A DNA stretch of 64,000 nucleotides from Phytophthora sp. 'mugwort' (GCA_033558025.1 JAUCEF010000002.1:186001-250000); one strand, 5' to 3'. Shown: positions 1-12,013, counted from the stretch's first letter. Notes: a model not told the origin generated them from the sequence alone. Numbers and translations are program-made.

Positions 1-215
1 TCCATTTTGGCGGAGGGTGGCACGATTGCAGGAAACTTTTCTTGCTTAAACACTGGCGAGCAAATTTCGACGATAGCTCCACTGTTGGACTCGTTGCTGC
101 TGTTTGAACGTTCGCTTGGTACAATTTGGCAGGTAGCAACAAACACTGTCAACTTTTCTGGCTGCTTGACCATTGCACGCTGCCTTGCCAGGGATGGCTG
201 CTTCAAAGAATCCAT
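1..215 (-). CDS. Possible 5' end of a gene leaving the window
   Basis: The minus strand is open from about 310 to the left edge of the window. An ATG at 215-213 starts a serine-rich, unremarkable protein (MDSLKQPSLARQRAMV...). It lies downstream of the GET2-like gene on the same strand. The plus strand is also open here (7-276), so the coding strand is not certain. No family was recognised. If real, the gene continues beyond base 1 and only about 71 residues are visible. Confidence 0.3.
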   Translation of the reverse strand, partial: MDSLKQPSLARQRAMVKQPEKLTVFVATCQIVPSERSNSSNESNSGAIVEICSPVFKQEKFPAIVPPSAKM

Positions 216-438
216 CGATGCAATACGGATGCTTGATCCGAAGCGTCGCCAAGAAGAGAAAAGCGGAACTGAATAATACAAGTTTGCCGTAATTGTCGAC
301 GGACGTGCGTTTTAATCAGCATGGACAAAATGGTAAAATCCTCTGCTGACCGAAAAGACACTCGATTTATCTAACATGACGCCTAAAAGAAGCCCCGCTG
401 CAAACACAGAATAAATTTCAGACCTGAGCGGGAGCTTT

Positions 439-1528
439 CTAGCTGAGCCAGATGGCACGAGTGGAGACGAACACCACAAATGCGAAGATGAAGACGAACA
501 CATCGTCCAGCGACTTGCGGCCTTTCGCCAGGAATTCTACACAGCAAAGACAAGCAATTCTACCATCAGCTTTCTCTAGTTCTTCACATACAAAAATTCG
601 AAACACCCAGCTCACCTTTCAGCACCGGTCGACTGGAAAGCACCACGTTCGCCAGGAATCCCAGATCTCCCTCCTGCGGGCTCTTCACATCCGGCAGCTC
701 CAGCGCCTTATGCAGTGCCTTTGCACCCGTCGACACTAGCATCCTCACCACTAGTACGCATAGTACAATCGGTGGATGAGCCACCAGCGACGTGAAGAAG
801 AAGCCCAGATCCGCCACGTCCGGCAGCCAGCCGGAGCCGAGACTCACTGCACTTGCATCCATCTTGAGCTGCTGTGTCAGCAGACGCTCCAGCTTCAGCC
901 TCGTCTCGGGCTCCACCTGCTCACGCTCGAACTGGAGTCGGATGGACTCCATGGGGACGCCTCTAGCGATCAGATCCTGGTAGCTCATGAACACCTGGTC
1001 GTCGGCCGCCAGACTCACGGTAATTAACCGCAAATCCATGCACACCGCAGCGTAAACCGCCGCCGCAATGATAAGCAGCAGCACCAGTTTCTCCTCCAGC
1101 ACGTACAGCCTCAACGCCGTCGAGTGACGACTGAATGCCGGCGCAGTCAGAGCCTCCGGTAGCTTCTCCTGGTCTTTCTTCTCCTCCTGGTTCATCTCGT
1201 GATCCGTAGGGTCCGTGAGTATCGCGTTGCCTAGCATCTCCTGCACTGTCTTCTCCTTTCGGCGGCGTCGGGCGACCGCGTCCCGTCGTCGCTGCACCGG
1301 ATCCACGCGTGACGGGATCTTGAGCTCTGATGGCGGCTCCGAGTCAGCGGCCAGTAGCTCCTCAACGCCCTCGTCCACTTGCTGCTCCAGCGGGGGCGTC
1401 TTGAGTGACGAGACCTGACCCTTCAGTAGCTTGAGTCGATTATCGCTGCCCTGCAGCACGCGGGCGCGGCGCGCGGCGCGCTTCTCCGCCGCGGTCAGCG
1501 CGCGCTTGGGCGCTTCGTCCTCGGCCAT
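439..1528 (-). CDS. GET2: GET2/CAML-like receptor for tail-anchored protein insertion
   Basis: Two exons, 1528-616 and 536-439, separated by a 79-bp GT-AG intron (615-537, phase 1), encode about 336 residues. Residues 10-38 hold a basic motif (AEKRAARRARVLQG) followed by NRLKLLKGQ. This resembles the GET3-binding N terminus of GET2/CAML. A long charged linker follows, then hydrophobic segments near 148-165 and 242-265, and a third near 316-330 that is encoded only by exon 2. In yeast and mammals such proteins pair with GET1/WRB in the ER membrane and receive tail-anchored proteins from GET3. Reading through the intron would stop early and lose the third membrane segment, which supports the splice. 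An upstream in-frame ATG at 1564 would add 12 residues; I prefer 1528 because the motif then sits near the N terminus. Family assignment rests on the motif plus topology. Confidence 0.72.
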
Positions 1529-1621
1529 AGTAGAGTGACACTTCGGTGGTTGTAACTCAGTCAATATCTACTCTATAGCTAGAAAGTGCTGATCAAATGT
1601 GCTGTTAGGGCTTGCCAACAA

Positions 1622-1668
1622 CCGGTACTGGTATACAGTACATGGCATGTACTGTATACCGGTACCGG
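1622..1668. repeat. 47-bp near-perfect palindrome upstream of the GET2-like gene
   Basis: The arms 1622-1644 and 1646-1668 are reverse complements at 22 of 23 positions, around a single central G at 1645. The core includes the GTATACAGTACATG half and its mirror. It lies about 100 bp upstream of the GET2-like start. It could be a cruciform, a dyad protein-binding site or the relic of a palindromic element; the sequence does not decide which. Confidence 0.9.
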
Positions 1669-2210
1669 AAATAGTACTATAAAGTAATAGTATTAAAATA
1701 ATATTATCAGTGATAATAATTATTATTTTTAAGTGCAGCGGTTATTACTAATGACCTGTTATTGGTAGGGAAACCCAAGAAATATTACCAAAAAGCTAAT
1801 ACTTTCGAGGAAGAGAAAGGCCGCGCTCAGCTGCAGCGATCCTCTAAACGGGTGGCAGCAAGGCCTTTCCTCTCCTCATTCCGCGATTTTCCAGGTGGAG
1901 CAAGCTGGAGACGATGAAGTGCTCCAAAGCTGACTGCTTTTTGATCGACGTATCCAAAATGGCCCCTTGCCGCATTTGTAACGCCTAGTTCATCATGTGT
2001 GAGCAACGAGCTCTGCGGCGACGAGGATCTGAGCAAGCGGTAATACCTTATCGAAGCTCTTTCTCATTCTCGCTTGTGCTGTGTAACGTGGTAGTGTTGA
2101 CGCATGCTCACAGGTTTTGTAGCCCAGGATGCGTCCGCACCTATAAGAACGAAGACGAACCGGCCGTATTGACTTCACCTGTAAACAGCCAAGGAATCTC
2201 CGTATCCAGC
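1669..2210. other. AT-rich intergenic stretch, no gene seen
   Basis: The first 80 bases are very AT-rich with short inverted repeats around TTATCAGTGATAA. Open frames on both strands near 1827-2219 show no recognisable protein features. I see no gene here. Confidence 0.5.
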
Positions 2211-2211
2211 A

Positions 2212-3424
2212 AGCCATGAAGTTGACCTGGTCGACCTTTGCAGTAATGCGTGTCCTTCTACAGCTAAGGGGGAGGGGGGGGGGGTCGAATGCCTGGTATA
2301 CCGGATTCTGTCGAGCATTTTAAACGCCCCGGATTACGCGACAGTGCTCAAGGTCCCGGTGATTCACCACGGAAAGACTTACACGCACATCTGCACACTC
2401 TGTACTCAAACAAAATCATGGAAGAAGGCACTTCACATCTGCTAGAACAGCTCCAACGCAAAGCGTCATATACGCAATCACCCGAGCACAAACTGGCGGA
2501 ACAAGAGCAGAAGACCCGGACCAAAAGGGCACAGAAGTACGTAGACGACAACGTGGAGAATTTGCGACCAGTCCCAGGAATCACCGAGGAGCCACAAGTC
2601 AAGAGCCACCAGCTTTTTTTCGCGTAGACTAAAGAGCAAAAGGGGCTTGTATCGCAGTGGTTGATTGAGAGGTACAGATCGAGCTGTCGTTCTTTCACTG
2701 TTGTAGTAACTAACTGTGTTCTTTTCTGTGCTAGGCTTGCCGTTCAATATGTCTCAAACACCTGCCTTTCTCATACTCTTTCGAGTTTTGTCTGGTGATC
2801 GTATGGCTACCCCCCCCAGCCATAAGTTGACCTGGTCGACCTTTGCAGTAATGCGTGTCCTTCTACAGCTAAGGGGGAGGGGGGGGGGGGGTCGAATGCC
2901 TGGTATACCGGATTCTGTCGAGCATTTTAAACGCCCCGGATTACGCGACAGTGCTCAAGGTCCCGGTGATTCACCACGGAAAGACTTACACGCACATCTG
3001 CACACTCTGTACTCAAACAAAATCATGGAAGAAGGCACTTCACATCTGCTAGAACAGCTCCAACGCAAAGCGTCATATACGCAATCACCCGAGCACAAAC
3101 TGGCGGAACAAGAGCAGAAGACCCGGACCAAAAGGGCACAGAAGTACGTAGACGACAACGTGGAGAATTTGCGACCAGTCCCAGGAATCACCGAGGAGCC
3201 ACAAGTCAAGAGCCACCAGCTTTTTTTCGCGTAGACTAAAGAGCAAAAGGGGCTTGTATCGCAGTGGTTGATTGAGAGGTACAGATCGAGCTGTCGTTCT
3301 TTCACTGTTGTAGTAACTAACTGTGTTCTTTTCTGTGCTAGGCTTGCCGTTCAATATGTCTCAAACACCTGCCTTTCTCATACTCTTTCGAGTTTTGTCT
3401 GGTGATCGTATGGCTACCCCCCCC
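2212..3424. repeat. Tandem duplication of about 606 bp (two copies) inside a hAT relic
   Basis: The sequence from about 2212-2817 is repeated almost exactly at about 2818-3424. The offset is 605 bp before the internal G run and 607 bp after it, because the G run is 11 long in copy 1 and 13 in copy 2. Copy 1 ends in a run of 8 C and copy 2 in a run of 23 C. Near-identity of the rest implies a recent duplication, or an assembly duplication at homopolymer ends. Confidence 0.92.
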
Positions 3425-5090
3425 CCCCCCCCCCCCCCCGCCTTCAGCCAAAACTCACAACGACCTTCTGGATGTGAGTTACGAAAGAGTTTTGAAGAGC
3501 ACGAGCGAGTTGTTGCAGAGCGAGTATCAGTTGCTGTATAACATGCGCTTTCTGAATGTTATGCACGACTCATGGACAACAAATTCCTCAATGAACAATA
3601 TCATCAGAACCTCAGTCATGGTCATCGACCACAACTGGATGTTCGTGTATCTAGCGTTGCTGGCCGTGACAAAAAACGATGGACATGAGTCAAATGATAT
3701 AGTGGAGCTGATCAACTTCAGGTGCGATCCCTTTTTGGCTTGAATGTAGAGACGACAGCAAAGTTTTCCATTCCGGACATTGCTCCCGCAGCCCGTAAAG
3801 TGTCTCTCCTCTTTGACACTACTCTGCAGACGGGTTGGGCGATGCATTGTCTCATTTTATGCATTGGTTATGGAGTAGGTCTAAAGGAGATTACATAGAC
3901 TAGAATTGTCGAGGATACGCTTACCAAAGTGAAGAACAAAATCCGTGTGATTGTGACAGAGGGTGGTGACTTTCGCGAAGGCTTTGCGGTGATCCGGTAG
4001 TTGCGGACTTTGAACAAGTTCTTTTCCAACCCCAAGACCACCCAGCGAAGTCACAAGTTGAAGGAGATCCAGATGTTGCGCTGCCTGCCAGTGCTTGGTG
4101 AGCTAACCGACGTAGACGTGAGAGTGGCATCCGTTGTGAAATTGCTCCGTCACTCCACTATCAACTACACGGCGTATCGATGTCATTTTCAGAGTGCTAA
4201 GGATGCCAAGAACAACAGAAAAGAGGTGTTCACAGGAATCTCTGTAGCAGAATGGAAGCTAATAGTCGAGATGGAAGCGATTACGCATCGCGTATCAGAA
4301 CTTGCTTTGGTGGATACTCAAGCGGCTAACATGCTTTCGTGGGCCATGTATGTCCTGCTTCGTGTTGCCTCAGCTCGCGTAAACTCCTACAAATTTTCAA
4401 CGTACCAACTCGACTCGCCTAGAGATGAAGATACAAACGAAAAAACTTTCGCGCGCGTAGATCTCAAGCGTCGACATGATTTCTGACTTAGGGCCGCGCT
4501 GCATCAAACGCATCCTCCACCAGATTGGTTCCAGACTTCCTAAACCGTCGGTGCAGATGGGGATGGTATTGTCGCTGACTCGCGTACAAAACGATTTGCC
4601 AAGAACTACCTTCGTATTCCAGACTTCCCTGAAGTGCATATGGACAACTTACGAAAGATACGATGGCGCTACTATACATGGAGCATCGTTGAGCTAGACA
4701 AACGAACGTACAGCATAAATCAGCCAAATGGGAACGCAGACAGCCCAGTCCCCCGCGTCTAACTCTCCGTCCTGCGAAGGTTTAGTGCGTCTGAAGGTGG
4801 ATTGAACTATTGTGCTGCGAGGAGGTGTCGGAACAGACTGAGCAACGCTGAGCAGAGTCCGCAATGCGCAAGGAAGCTGATACATCGGTGGATAGGGGGC
4901 TAGACCTTCGTGTGGAGTGGGCTGAGGTTGTGAAGCAGCAATTTCCGAAAACCGAAGACAGCAACGCATTTCTGAGCAAACTGTCCATGACACACTCTAA
5001 TGGCAAACGTGTGTGGAATGTGGAGCGCCTGTGCCAGTACATCAGCGTCAGGCAGTGGTTCGTTGACATCGACATTTTCCTATGATCGCA
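2240..5090 (+). pseudogene. hAT-family transposase relic with BED-type finger
   Basis: Fragments in shifting frames follow the order of a hAT transposase. There is a BED-like region (ICTLCTQ, then a histidine pair) in each copy of the tandem duplication, then LPFNMSQTPAFLILF. Next comes the catalytic-region segment FLNVMHDSWTT with FVYLALLAVT near 3540-3740, an ARKVSLLFDTTLQ-like segment, KFFSNPKTTQRSHKLKEIQ near 4010-4080, and a C-terminal DSRTKRFAKNYL-like segment near 4590. Stops and frameshifts interrupt it in at least four places, and poly-C and poly-G runs sit at the breaks. It would be a DNA cut-and-paste element acting in the nucleus. No terminal inverted repeats or 8-bp target duplication were identified, so element ends are unknown. 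Confidence 0.65.
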
Positions 5091-5099
5091 TCGCTTGCA

Positions 5100-6460
5100 C
5101 GCGTCTGACTGGGACGCTGCTCATCCACGGCTTACCAGGAGAGAGTTTTCTCTACGGGATCTTTCATTATGAGCCCTTTGCGTACACAAACAAGCAACGA
5201 ACGGGCCCAACGGCAGCTGATACTCCACCACAATCGTCAGGAGATCGAGCGCGTGAAGGAGAGTTTGCGTAGTTTGTGATAGTTATCATTAGTACTAATT
5301 TTTGTGATTTTTTATTACTTATCACATTGAAATTAACCTCTATTTAGTAGTTTCTGAAAGTTATCATAAGGGAAAGGCATCGAATATTTTTTTTAATATT
5401 ACTAAGTGGCGGAAACCAATTCTACTATCAATCCCTGCTGGCGATAGCTGATTCAGTATTTGGGGACGAAGTCCCCATTTATATGCTCTCCCTACGTTGG
5501 GTGTGGTTACGACAACATTACTACGACAAGACGGCAAGTCGCTCAGAGTAACATGTGTTGCTGGGTAATTTATAACGGTTTTCTTTACGGGGCACATTTG
5601 AAATCGAAATTTTGCGAGAATCATTGTGTCGATTAAGTATGACTCCCTCGCCCTTTCATTTCATTTTACGTCAACGTTGGGGAGCGGGCGGCACATACGC
5701 AATGGCGAGTAAAGGAAGAAGGACAGGTGCACCAAGGAAGACCGACATCGGGGAGGGGAAAAGAGCAAAGAAGGCGACAAAGAAGGTAGTGCAGCCGAAG
5801 CAAGGGGGCTTGCGCAGCAGAAGATTGAGGTACAGTAAGCACCGGAGAATTAGCAATTCACGACAATAGATCTAACGCGTCGGTTTACATACACCTTAGC
5901 AATACTGTGATTTGCTTCACTGCGCACACGTGTGCCCGTTGACTATATTCGATCAGCTCTTCCTCAACTTCCTCGACAGCGGCGGACACCACGAGCGGAC
6001 GGCGCGGTCAGCAGCGACAGCGAATACGCTTAGTTGACCTGCATCTGCTCTCATGGTTTTTTGAAGCTCGCTTATTAAGTATTAATTCCTCAATGTCGAG
6101 CAGCATTATCGTTCGATTCGGCGTCTAAGCGCGTCACTACGTTGTCGGACGTACGAGAAATATTTGTACCCTCGCGCGGGAGCTGTTTCAGGTCTAACTT
6201 GTCGCCTTGGGCCAGCGGGATACTGCCGTTTAGAGGTGTTATTCTTACTACCGACAAATACATCTCGAACCACATCACGACCAACGCCCCGCAGCTGAAG
6301 CCATCCTTCTGACGCCATCCCCGAGGTCTATTCTCATTTCGTTGAGATTTTTCATCAGCGGCACGTAAACGTTCGCATCGATTCCCTCTACAGAGGTAGC
6401 GGCAATAAGAAAAGGGCTCAACGATTCAAGTACTTAAGGTAGATACCACACAAAAGTCCG
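5100..6460. other. Intergenic stretch with one short basic reading frame
   Basis: A plus-strand frame with an ATG at 5702 runs to 5869 and encodes about 55 very basic residues (MASKGRRTGAPRK...), family unknown. The segment 5281-5400 is AT-rich. Minus-strand frames at 6090-6318 look like non-coding remnants. No confident gene. Confidence 0.35.
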
Positions 6461-6467
6461 ATCCAAT

Positions 6468-7850
6468 CTAGCAGATATCCAAAACTACTGACTTAGAGCG
6501 GAAAAATAAACAATTAAGTACCGTCATTTCAGTGGCGTTCAGCGGATCAGCGATCTCCATTTTATCCACGAACAGCCCATCGTGCCGCCAGTACTTGACG
6601 ATGTATCTGGCAGGTATCTCTTTCCATGCGCCACACGTCCACTCCAGCGCATCGGAAGGTGCGATGTCATAAGGATTGAAGTCTCCACCAAAGGAGAGGC
6701 AGCGCTGCCTCGCGTGTGCGTGCTGCCAGCACCCGTTGCTTGAGCCAGGTGATGACGCCCTGGTCCATTGGCTGTATTGCAGCCGTCGTGTTGGGGGGGG
6801 GGGGGGGGGGGTAGCATCCTCACCGTGATGTTCGTGAGTGGCATTCCTGGTACCGTGTGCACCAGAGAAGGAGCATGATGTGCCTACCATTCTCGCGCAT
6901 TACCATATATCTAGCGTCTCAAGCTATTGACGAAAACTCTTGGCCGTCATTCAGCCCTTGGTAGTTCCGTCGTAGACAGGTCCTTGGGGCGGATCATCTA
7001 GTCAAAGGGGCTTTGCCTAGGAAGATGAGACGGAGTTTCTCCTTCCCTGAGCTGTTCGTTGCAACCACGATGGTTAAGCGGTCCTTCTTCTGCTTCAGAG
7101 CTGGTGCTGTCCGCAGCGTAATCGAGTATTTTGGCGTGACCCTATAGAAAAAGGCCGCTTCATCCATGTTGAAAACATGATCCGGGTGGTAGGGACCAAT
7201 TTCCTTGCGTAATTCCAACGCCTCTCGACGCGCAGCGTCGACGTCCACTGGCCCGATCTCGCTATGGTTTTCGGCGCCGCCGAAGACCATAGCGTACCAT
7301 AAAGTGGTGCTGCCAGCCGCTCTTGGTGAACTTTGGCTGGGCAGCTGCGGAAACGCCCAGGACGTCTACAAACCCCCTTCCCATCCACCTCAGTACTTCC
7401 CCAAACAACGCCGCCTTCCTACACTCGAACTCCAGAATTGCCTCGACGAGATACATGTCCAGCAGCAATCTCATGTGCGTAGGGGGCTTCTTCCGGTCCA
7501 AGACGTCAGGTGCCGTATTTCGTAGCTCGCCCTCCCGCTTTAGTCTTTAATACGATTGATATAGATGCGGCCTTGGGCAGCCCGAACTCCATCTGCGACC
7601 ATATGCTTAGCTTGCGGTGATTCCAGTTTGGGTGTTTGTGCTTTTGGCGGCAGATCTGAAGCTCTTGATGCCTGGTGAAGCGGACACGGATGAGAAGGGA
7701 ACGTAGCGCATCGTGTTGTGGCATTGTAGGCCGTGATCTTGCGTGGGCAGATACAATGCATGGTGGTGAGGCTTGACATGGTATTGTGGTCTTTTGGATT
7801 GTGACGCGCGGGAAATTTGAATACTCAGCGAAGCTCAGAATGAAAGTCAT
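6468..7850 (-). pseudogene. Pogo/Tigger-like (CENP-B HTH plus DDE) transposase relic 1
   Basis: Reading the minus strand from 7850 downward gives an N-terminal helix-turn-helix segment (WSQMEFGLPKAA). A CENP-B-type second domain follows (KFTKSGWQHHFMVRYGLRRR near 7300). Then comes a DDE segment, HVFNMDEAAFFYR and KDRLTIVVATNSSGKEK near 7030-7180. The remainder shows the second catalytic region and tail, with ITVRMLPP near 6810, ALEWTCGAWKEIP near 6640 and VKYWRHDGLF. The fragments lie in at least three frames. A run of 19 G at 6793-6811 replaces the conserved residues after the LPP motif. Such enzymes move Tc1/mariner-superfamily elements. No inverted terminal repeats were found. Confidence 0.75.
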
Positions 7851-8081
7851 TTGGATTTGAAAAGCTCAGTACTTATATATAGGTCCTGTAGGATTGCATA
7901 GTTATAGGACTCCAAAACTATACTGTTTACCCTTTCTTTTTTTGCCGCTACCCCCTGTACTTCGTCCAAGAATATTTGCTTATGAAAGGTTGTACTTCCA
8001 CACAATCTGGCGTTCCACATCGAATATGATGCCGCACCAATGGTGAAAACTCACGTCGATGTATGTCGGACAGCAACAATG

Positions 8082-8169
8082 CGGTGTTTTTGCAGTTTGC
8101 TGCAGATATGGTCCTTCGTGTCGACCGGTGTTTTTGCAGTTTGCTGCAGATATGGTCCTTCGTGTCGAT
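8082..8169. repeat. Perfect 44-bp tandem duplication
   Basis: The unit beginning CGGTGTTTTTGCAGTTTGCT occupies 8082-8125 and is repeated from 8126 to about 8168 with no mismatch except at the final base. It lies in unassigned sequence. Confidence 0.9.
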
Positions 8170-8329
8170 CTATCGGCCTCCACGCTCCATATCTGCCATC
8201 TGCATGTAGACTAGGTCCACAACAGACACCTGGGTTGCCTGCCTCCAAGTTAACTTTGTCGCCTCTTCGGCAACACGTATGGAGACTAAGTAAATACAAA
8301 TATCGTTTAACTACTGATCCCCGCCAAAT

Positions 8330-8980
8330 CCTGCTAGCTTCTTACATTGTACGCCATGGCCGGCTGTTTTGAGAAGCCGTTAACGCTCATGTGCGGAATC
8401 GTTCGTAGTATCTGTTGGCGTCCTTCTTCCTCGAGATCATCGTCAAGCTTGGTTCGCTCGACAAACTTTATCCATTTCTGCGCCTCTCTTATCCTTTTTT
8501 TGTGGCACTTCGTGCCAGAGTTGCATTCTCTCCACATCGATGACACTGAACGTCCCAACCCCAATATTGCGACGGCAATATCAGTGCTCTCGGCTTTCCC
8601 TCCACTATAAGCTCCTCACGTATCTTCACGTTTTTGGCTGTGTCTATGCATTTGAGCACCAGAGATTCTATCGCAGTGGTTAGTTTACGTGATTGATGTG
8701 GGTTGATGACCATTTCACTAATTTCACGAACAAAGGTGGTGATGCCATACACAAAAATGTTGTTTTCACATCTATCTACGTACTTGGAAGCACGATCCTG
8801 ATATTGGACTCAATGATGCGGATAGTATCACTTTTGATTAAGAAGGCTTATTGTCGCTTGAATGCTGCAGACGAAAACATGGGTCGAATTGCGTCTAATG
8901 CATCCCCAACTGTTGCAATACAAAGTGTTTCCTCGTGGATAATGCCCTAGAATGATTCCAGAGTCACATCTCCGACAGTA
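8330..8980 (-). other. Unassigned minus-strand coding-like remnant
   Basis: Overlapping minus-strand frames carry protein-like text, for example LVLKCIDTAKNVKIREELIV and GRQQILRTIPHMSVNGF, broken by stops and shifts. I do not recognise the family. It lies just below the MULE 1 relic on the same strand and could be a degraded tail of that element or a separate gene relic. Confidence 0.3.
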
Positions 8981-9237
8981 GCAATTAAATCGACCAATGT
9001 TTAGTCTCCTCGATCTCTCGATTCATTCTGGCCTTCTTGAAGAAAAAAACTCTCGTTTACTTTCGGTCTATCGGATGGTCTGTTGGCAGGATTGAGAGTA
9101 ACCAGTGTCTTGCCTTCACGAGAGGTTTTATTTTTCTGGGGAGCGATTGCATCTGATGAAGCTCCCGTTTGCAGCTTTCGCTTTGCTTTGCTGATGGCGG
9201 GAAGACAACTATTCTCGCCCGTTGATGTATCACTTGA

Positions 9238-9376
9238 TTTAACGACAACATCACCAACGTTATCAACTTCACCAACTTTACCGACATCACCAACTTCACC
9301 AACTTCACCAAATCCACCAACACTACTAACATCACCAACATCACCAATTTCACCAACTTTACCAACTTCACCAAAA
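9238..9376. repeat. 9-bp minisatellite, consensus TCACCAACT
   Basis: About fifteen imperfect 9-bp units related to TCACCAACT (variants with TTACC, CCACC, ACTAA) run head to tail. Because 9 is a multiple of 3 the array stays open in all frames on both strands, giving spurious S/P/T-rich and KLV-rich proteins. Confidence 0.9.
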
Positions 9377-9439
9377 CATCTACCGGCTTATTTTCCTGCG
9401 TGGATACAATCGACATCAGCAGGTATGCCTGTACCGGAT

Positions 9440-11987
9440 GAGGGTCTTCATCGATTCGGGTTTGTCTCTTCGATTTCAGTAAGTGGCTATGCCATCTTTG
9501 AAAGCCACGACCACCTGTATCCGCCACTACCTCTGCGGTTCGTTCACAGACGGCCACCACTGCTCGATACGTTTTATTGTGCGACAGCACACGCTTCGCA
9601 TTTGTCACATCAGCATCATGCACGGAAATAGACCCTCTGGTTGCTTCGGACGTTTGACCTTTGTCGTCGCTGGGAGCCTCTATAAGAGACCAACGCTCAG
9701 GAATCGGTCTTCGTGAGGAATAATCAAACCATCTGAGTTCCGCTTACGACGCAGAAACATTACGTGCCTACAAGGCAGCAGGGGTGTCTCGAGAGCGACC
9801 TGGAAGGCAAATTAATGGCGCATAGTTAAAAAATACATTGTAACTAAACATAATATCGTTCCTTACTGCGTACCCCCGGGCGGTTGTCTTGCTCGTCGAT
9901 ATAACCACTGAAGTAGATACTGCATCCGTCGCGAAAGTGTAATCAGCATCTTTACTTGCGTTGTACTGCTTTTCAACCAAATTACACGCGTGTTGGGTAG
10001 CAAACTTTGCTAGAACCTGGAGCTCTTTGTCGTAATGGTGATTGTAACGCATTCCAACTCGCTTGTTCTTAATGCGATTATTATCTTCCGCAGCTTGTTG
10101 AAGAACAAGAGGTGGTCAATGCATGCATCCATGGGTATATGCCGCGTAAGCTATTTTTGGCAGCCCCCCAACTTGCTTCCAGCCGGTTATTAGTATTATT
10201 GCCCAAGTGTGGAATGGTAGCACGCACTAATACACAACACAGATGCTTGCAACTAAGTCAGTTATCCACCAGATACTCGGAAAATGCAGATTTATTGCTA
10301 CACATTGTTTCCACAGCTTGTAGATAGCGATCAAGTTCTCTTTCATTGGTCGTCCGCACCATTAGTCTGATCAAGTTCTTGATGTGAAGCTTCTCAAATG
10401 CTTCAAATCCATAATCCCTCTTGCTGACTTCGCGCTTGATGTATTCAATAACGTGGAAATGGCATAAAATGATGGTGGCATCCGGCAACGCCTCAGTGAG
10501 CACACCGAGCTCAGCAAAATCTTTGTCGATGACAACTACTTTGCTGTTGACACGCAACATTGTTGCGGTTAAATGCACTAAAAGCGCTCTTCATATTTAT
10601 CTACATCTCACCGTCGACCAAGGAATGCTGAACAAATGCCCCGAAACCAAATTTATCCGTTGACATGAAACTGGACAAAAGATATCTGTACCAGTCGGGT
10701 ACAAACAGAAACATTAGTATGTTGGTGTAAATGCAACCGATGTGGTGAACATACCACCAACTCACCAATCACCACCAACTACTCTCAACTCACGAGTTAA
10801 TATTTTTTTCAATGTGTAGTATCAATGCACAGAACCTCTGGAAACGTTTGAGCCATTCTCCGCATGTACACCGTCTGGAAAGTGATGCAACTTGTCAATT
10901 GGTGTCTGAGCCCTGAAAAATACTGATTGCATTACCAGGACCTTCCCAAAATCATGAAGGACGTCTGAGCCGCGTTTTTTTTATTGGCATCACTTGATGT
11001 GTAAATTTCACGCCGCATTTCCGCGATCATGTTCTCAACGTCTTTCGATTGGATAGGCTTTCCTGAAACTTCTTTTCAAGTACCTTAAAATACTTTTTGC
11101 TCTTAGATCCACGTACAAACCACCGTTTTGCATAGATAGATTAATTTAAATACGTCGCCAAGCACGTTTAGAGTAAATCATGACCTATCTTGCCACATTG
11201 CATTAGCAACTCGCTTCGTAGCAGGTGAGAGGATTTCCTGGTCTCCGCATATTTCGAGAAGTACACGTCTGTGTGGTTGTGTGTTGCAGTATGATTTGTC
11301 ACTCGAGCTATGCACACAACATCATTTCACAAAAATTACTGCATTAAGCTTTGCCTTGCACCCAAGCGATCGGACAGTGTGGTTTGTTCGGGCGCCGGTT
11401 TGAACACCCATCCGTGAGTGCAGATGTAGGTCTTAGCGTAATACTTGAGCTCCTCATCGAAGCGTACAGGCTTACGCCACGGTAATGCTGCTTGTTCTTG
11501 TTCCGTGCGAGCATTTGTTTTCGCTGGTAAATTGAGTTACTTGTGCGCATTTTGTAGATTTAATGCGTCTCTCGTTGGTATCGGTTAGGTGATCGCACGA
11601 CAAATCAGACATGGGCGTGGTAATACATTAAATAATGTTGTCCGTACGCTCGAGCGCAGCCTCTAGCTCATCCCACGAAGGGAACTCTCCACGAAATGGG
11701 TGGCATTTCACCAGGACATCGCTTCCCATGTCCACCGCTATATTGTTGACGGTTTCGGTGTTATCAAAAGGTGTGTCTGGACGTAGTGCTATATGGCGAG
11801 CGGAGTCGTCCTGGAGTCCACGGTGAGGGGGTCCAATGCGTGGGCCCCCAGTACTCGGAGGTTCGCTGCGCAGGTTCTTCTCGAGTCGGGGTTCACTACG
11901 CGCAGTCGCAGTATTCGGGGGCCCACTGCGCGGGGATTCAGTGCTAAAAGGAACGGCAGAGCGCCGCGATCCTTTTTTGCCCGCCAT
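9440..11987 (-). pseudogene. MULE transposase relic 1
   Basis: The minus strand reads from an ATG at 11987 (MAGKKGSRRSAVPF), through an N-terminal segment FPSWDELEAALERTDN near 11650. A zinc-finger-like domain follows near 11345-11480 (ELKYYAKTYICTHG in an adjacent frame). Next is the core MULE domain, with QTVYMRRMAQTFPEVLCIDTTH-like text near 10790-10860 containing the first catalytic Asp. The segment VVIDKDFAELGVLTEALPDA near 10490 and CHFHVIEYIKREV follow. The tail near 9500-9600 (TGGRGFQRW) resembles the C-terminal part of oomycete MULEs. Stops and frame shifts are frequent. The 9-bp minisatellite lies just beyond the 3' end. An 11-bp-stem hairpin abuts the ATG. Terminal inverted repeats were not found. 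Confidence 0.75.
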
Positions 11988-12013
11988 TATTTCCTCCGGA
12001 CAGGAGGAAATAA
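11987..12013. repeat. 11-bp stem hairpin at the MULE 1 start codon
   Basis: TTATTTCCTCC at 11987-11997 is exactly reverse complemented by GGAGGAAATAA at 12003-12013, with a 5-nt loop. On the minus strand it immediately precedes, and touches, the ATG of the MULE 1 frame. Confidence 0.85.

Noticed and set aside
776..1418. Plus-strand frames opposite the GET2-like gene
   Set aside because: They are antisense shadows of a frame with membrane segments, a family motif and a consistent intron.
3402..3743. Proline-rich frame (P-run) at the 23-C tract
   Set aside because: The run of prolines comes from the poly-C tract. The real signal downstream is the hAT fragment, not a proline-rich protein.
9057..9631. 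KLV-rich (minus) and S/P/T-rich (plus) proteins over the 9-bp array
   Set aside because: Both are translations of a 9-bp minisatellite that stays open in every frame.
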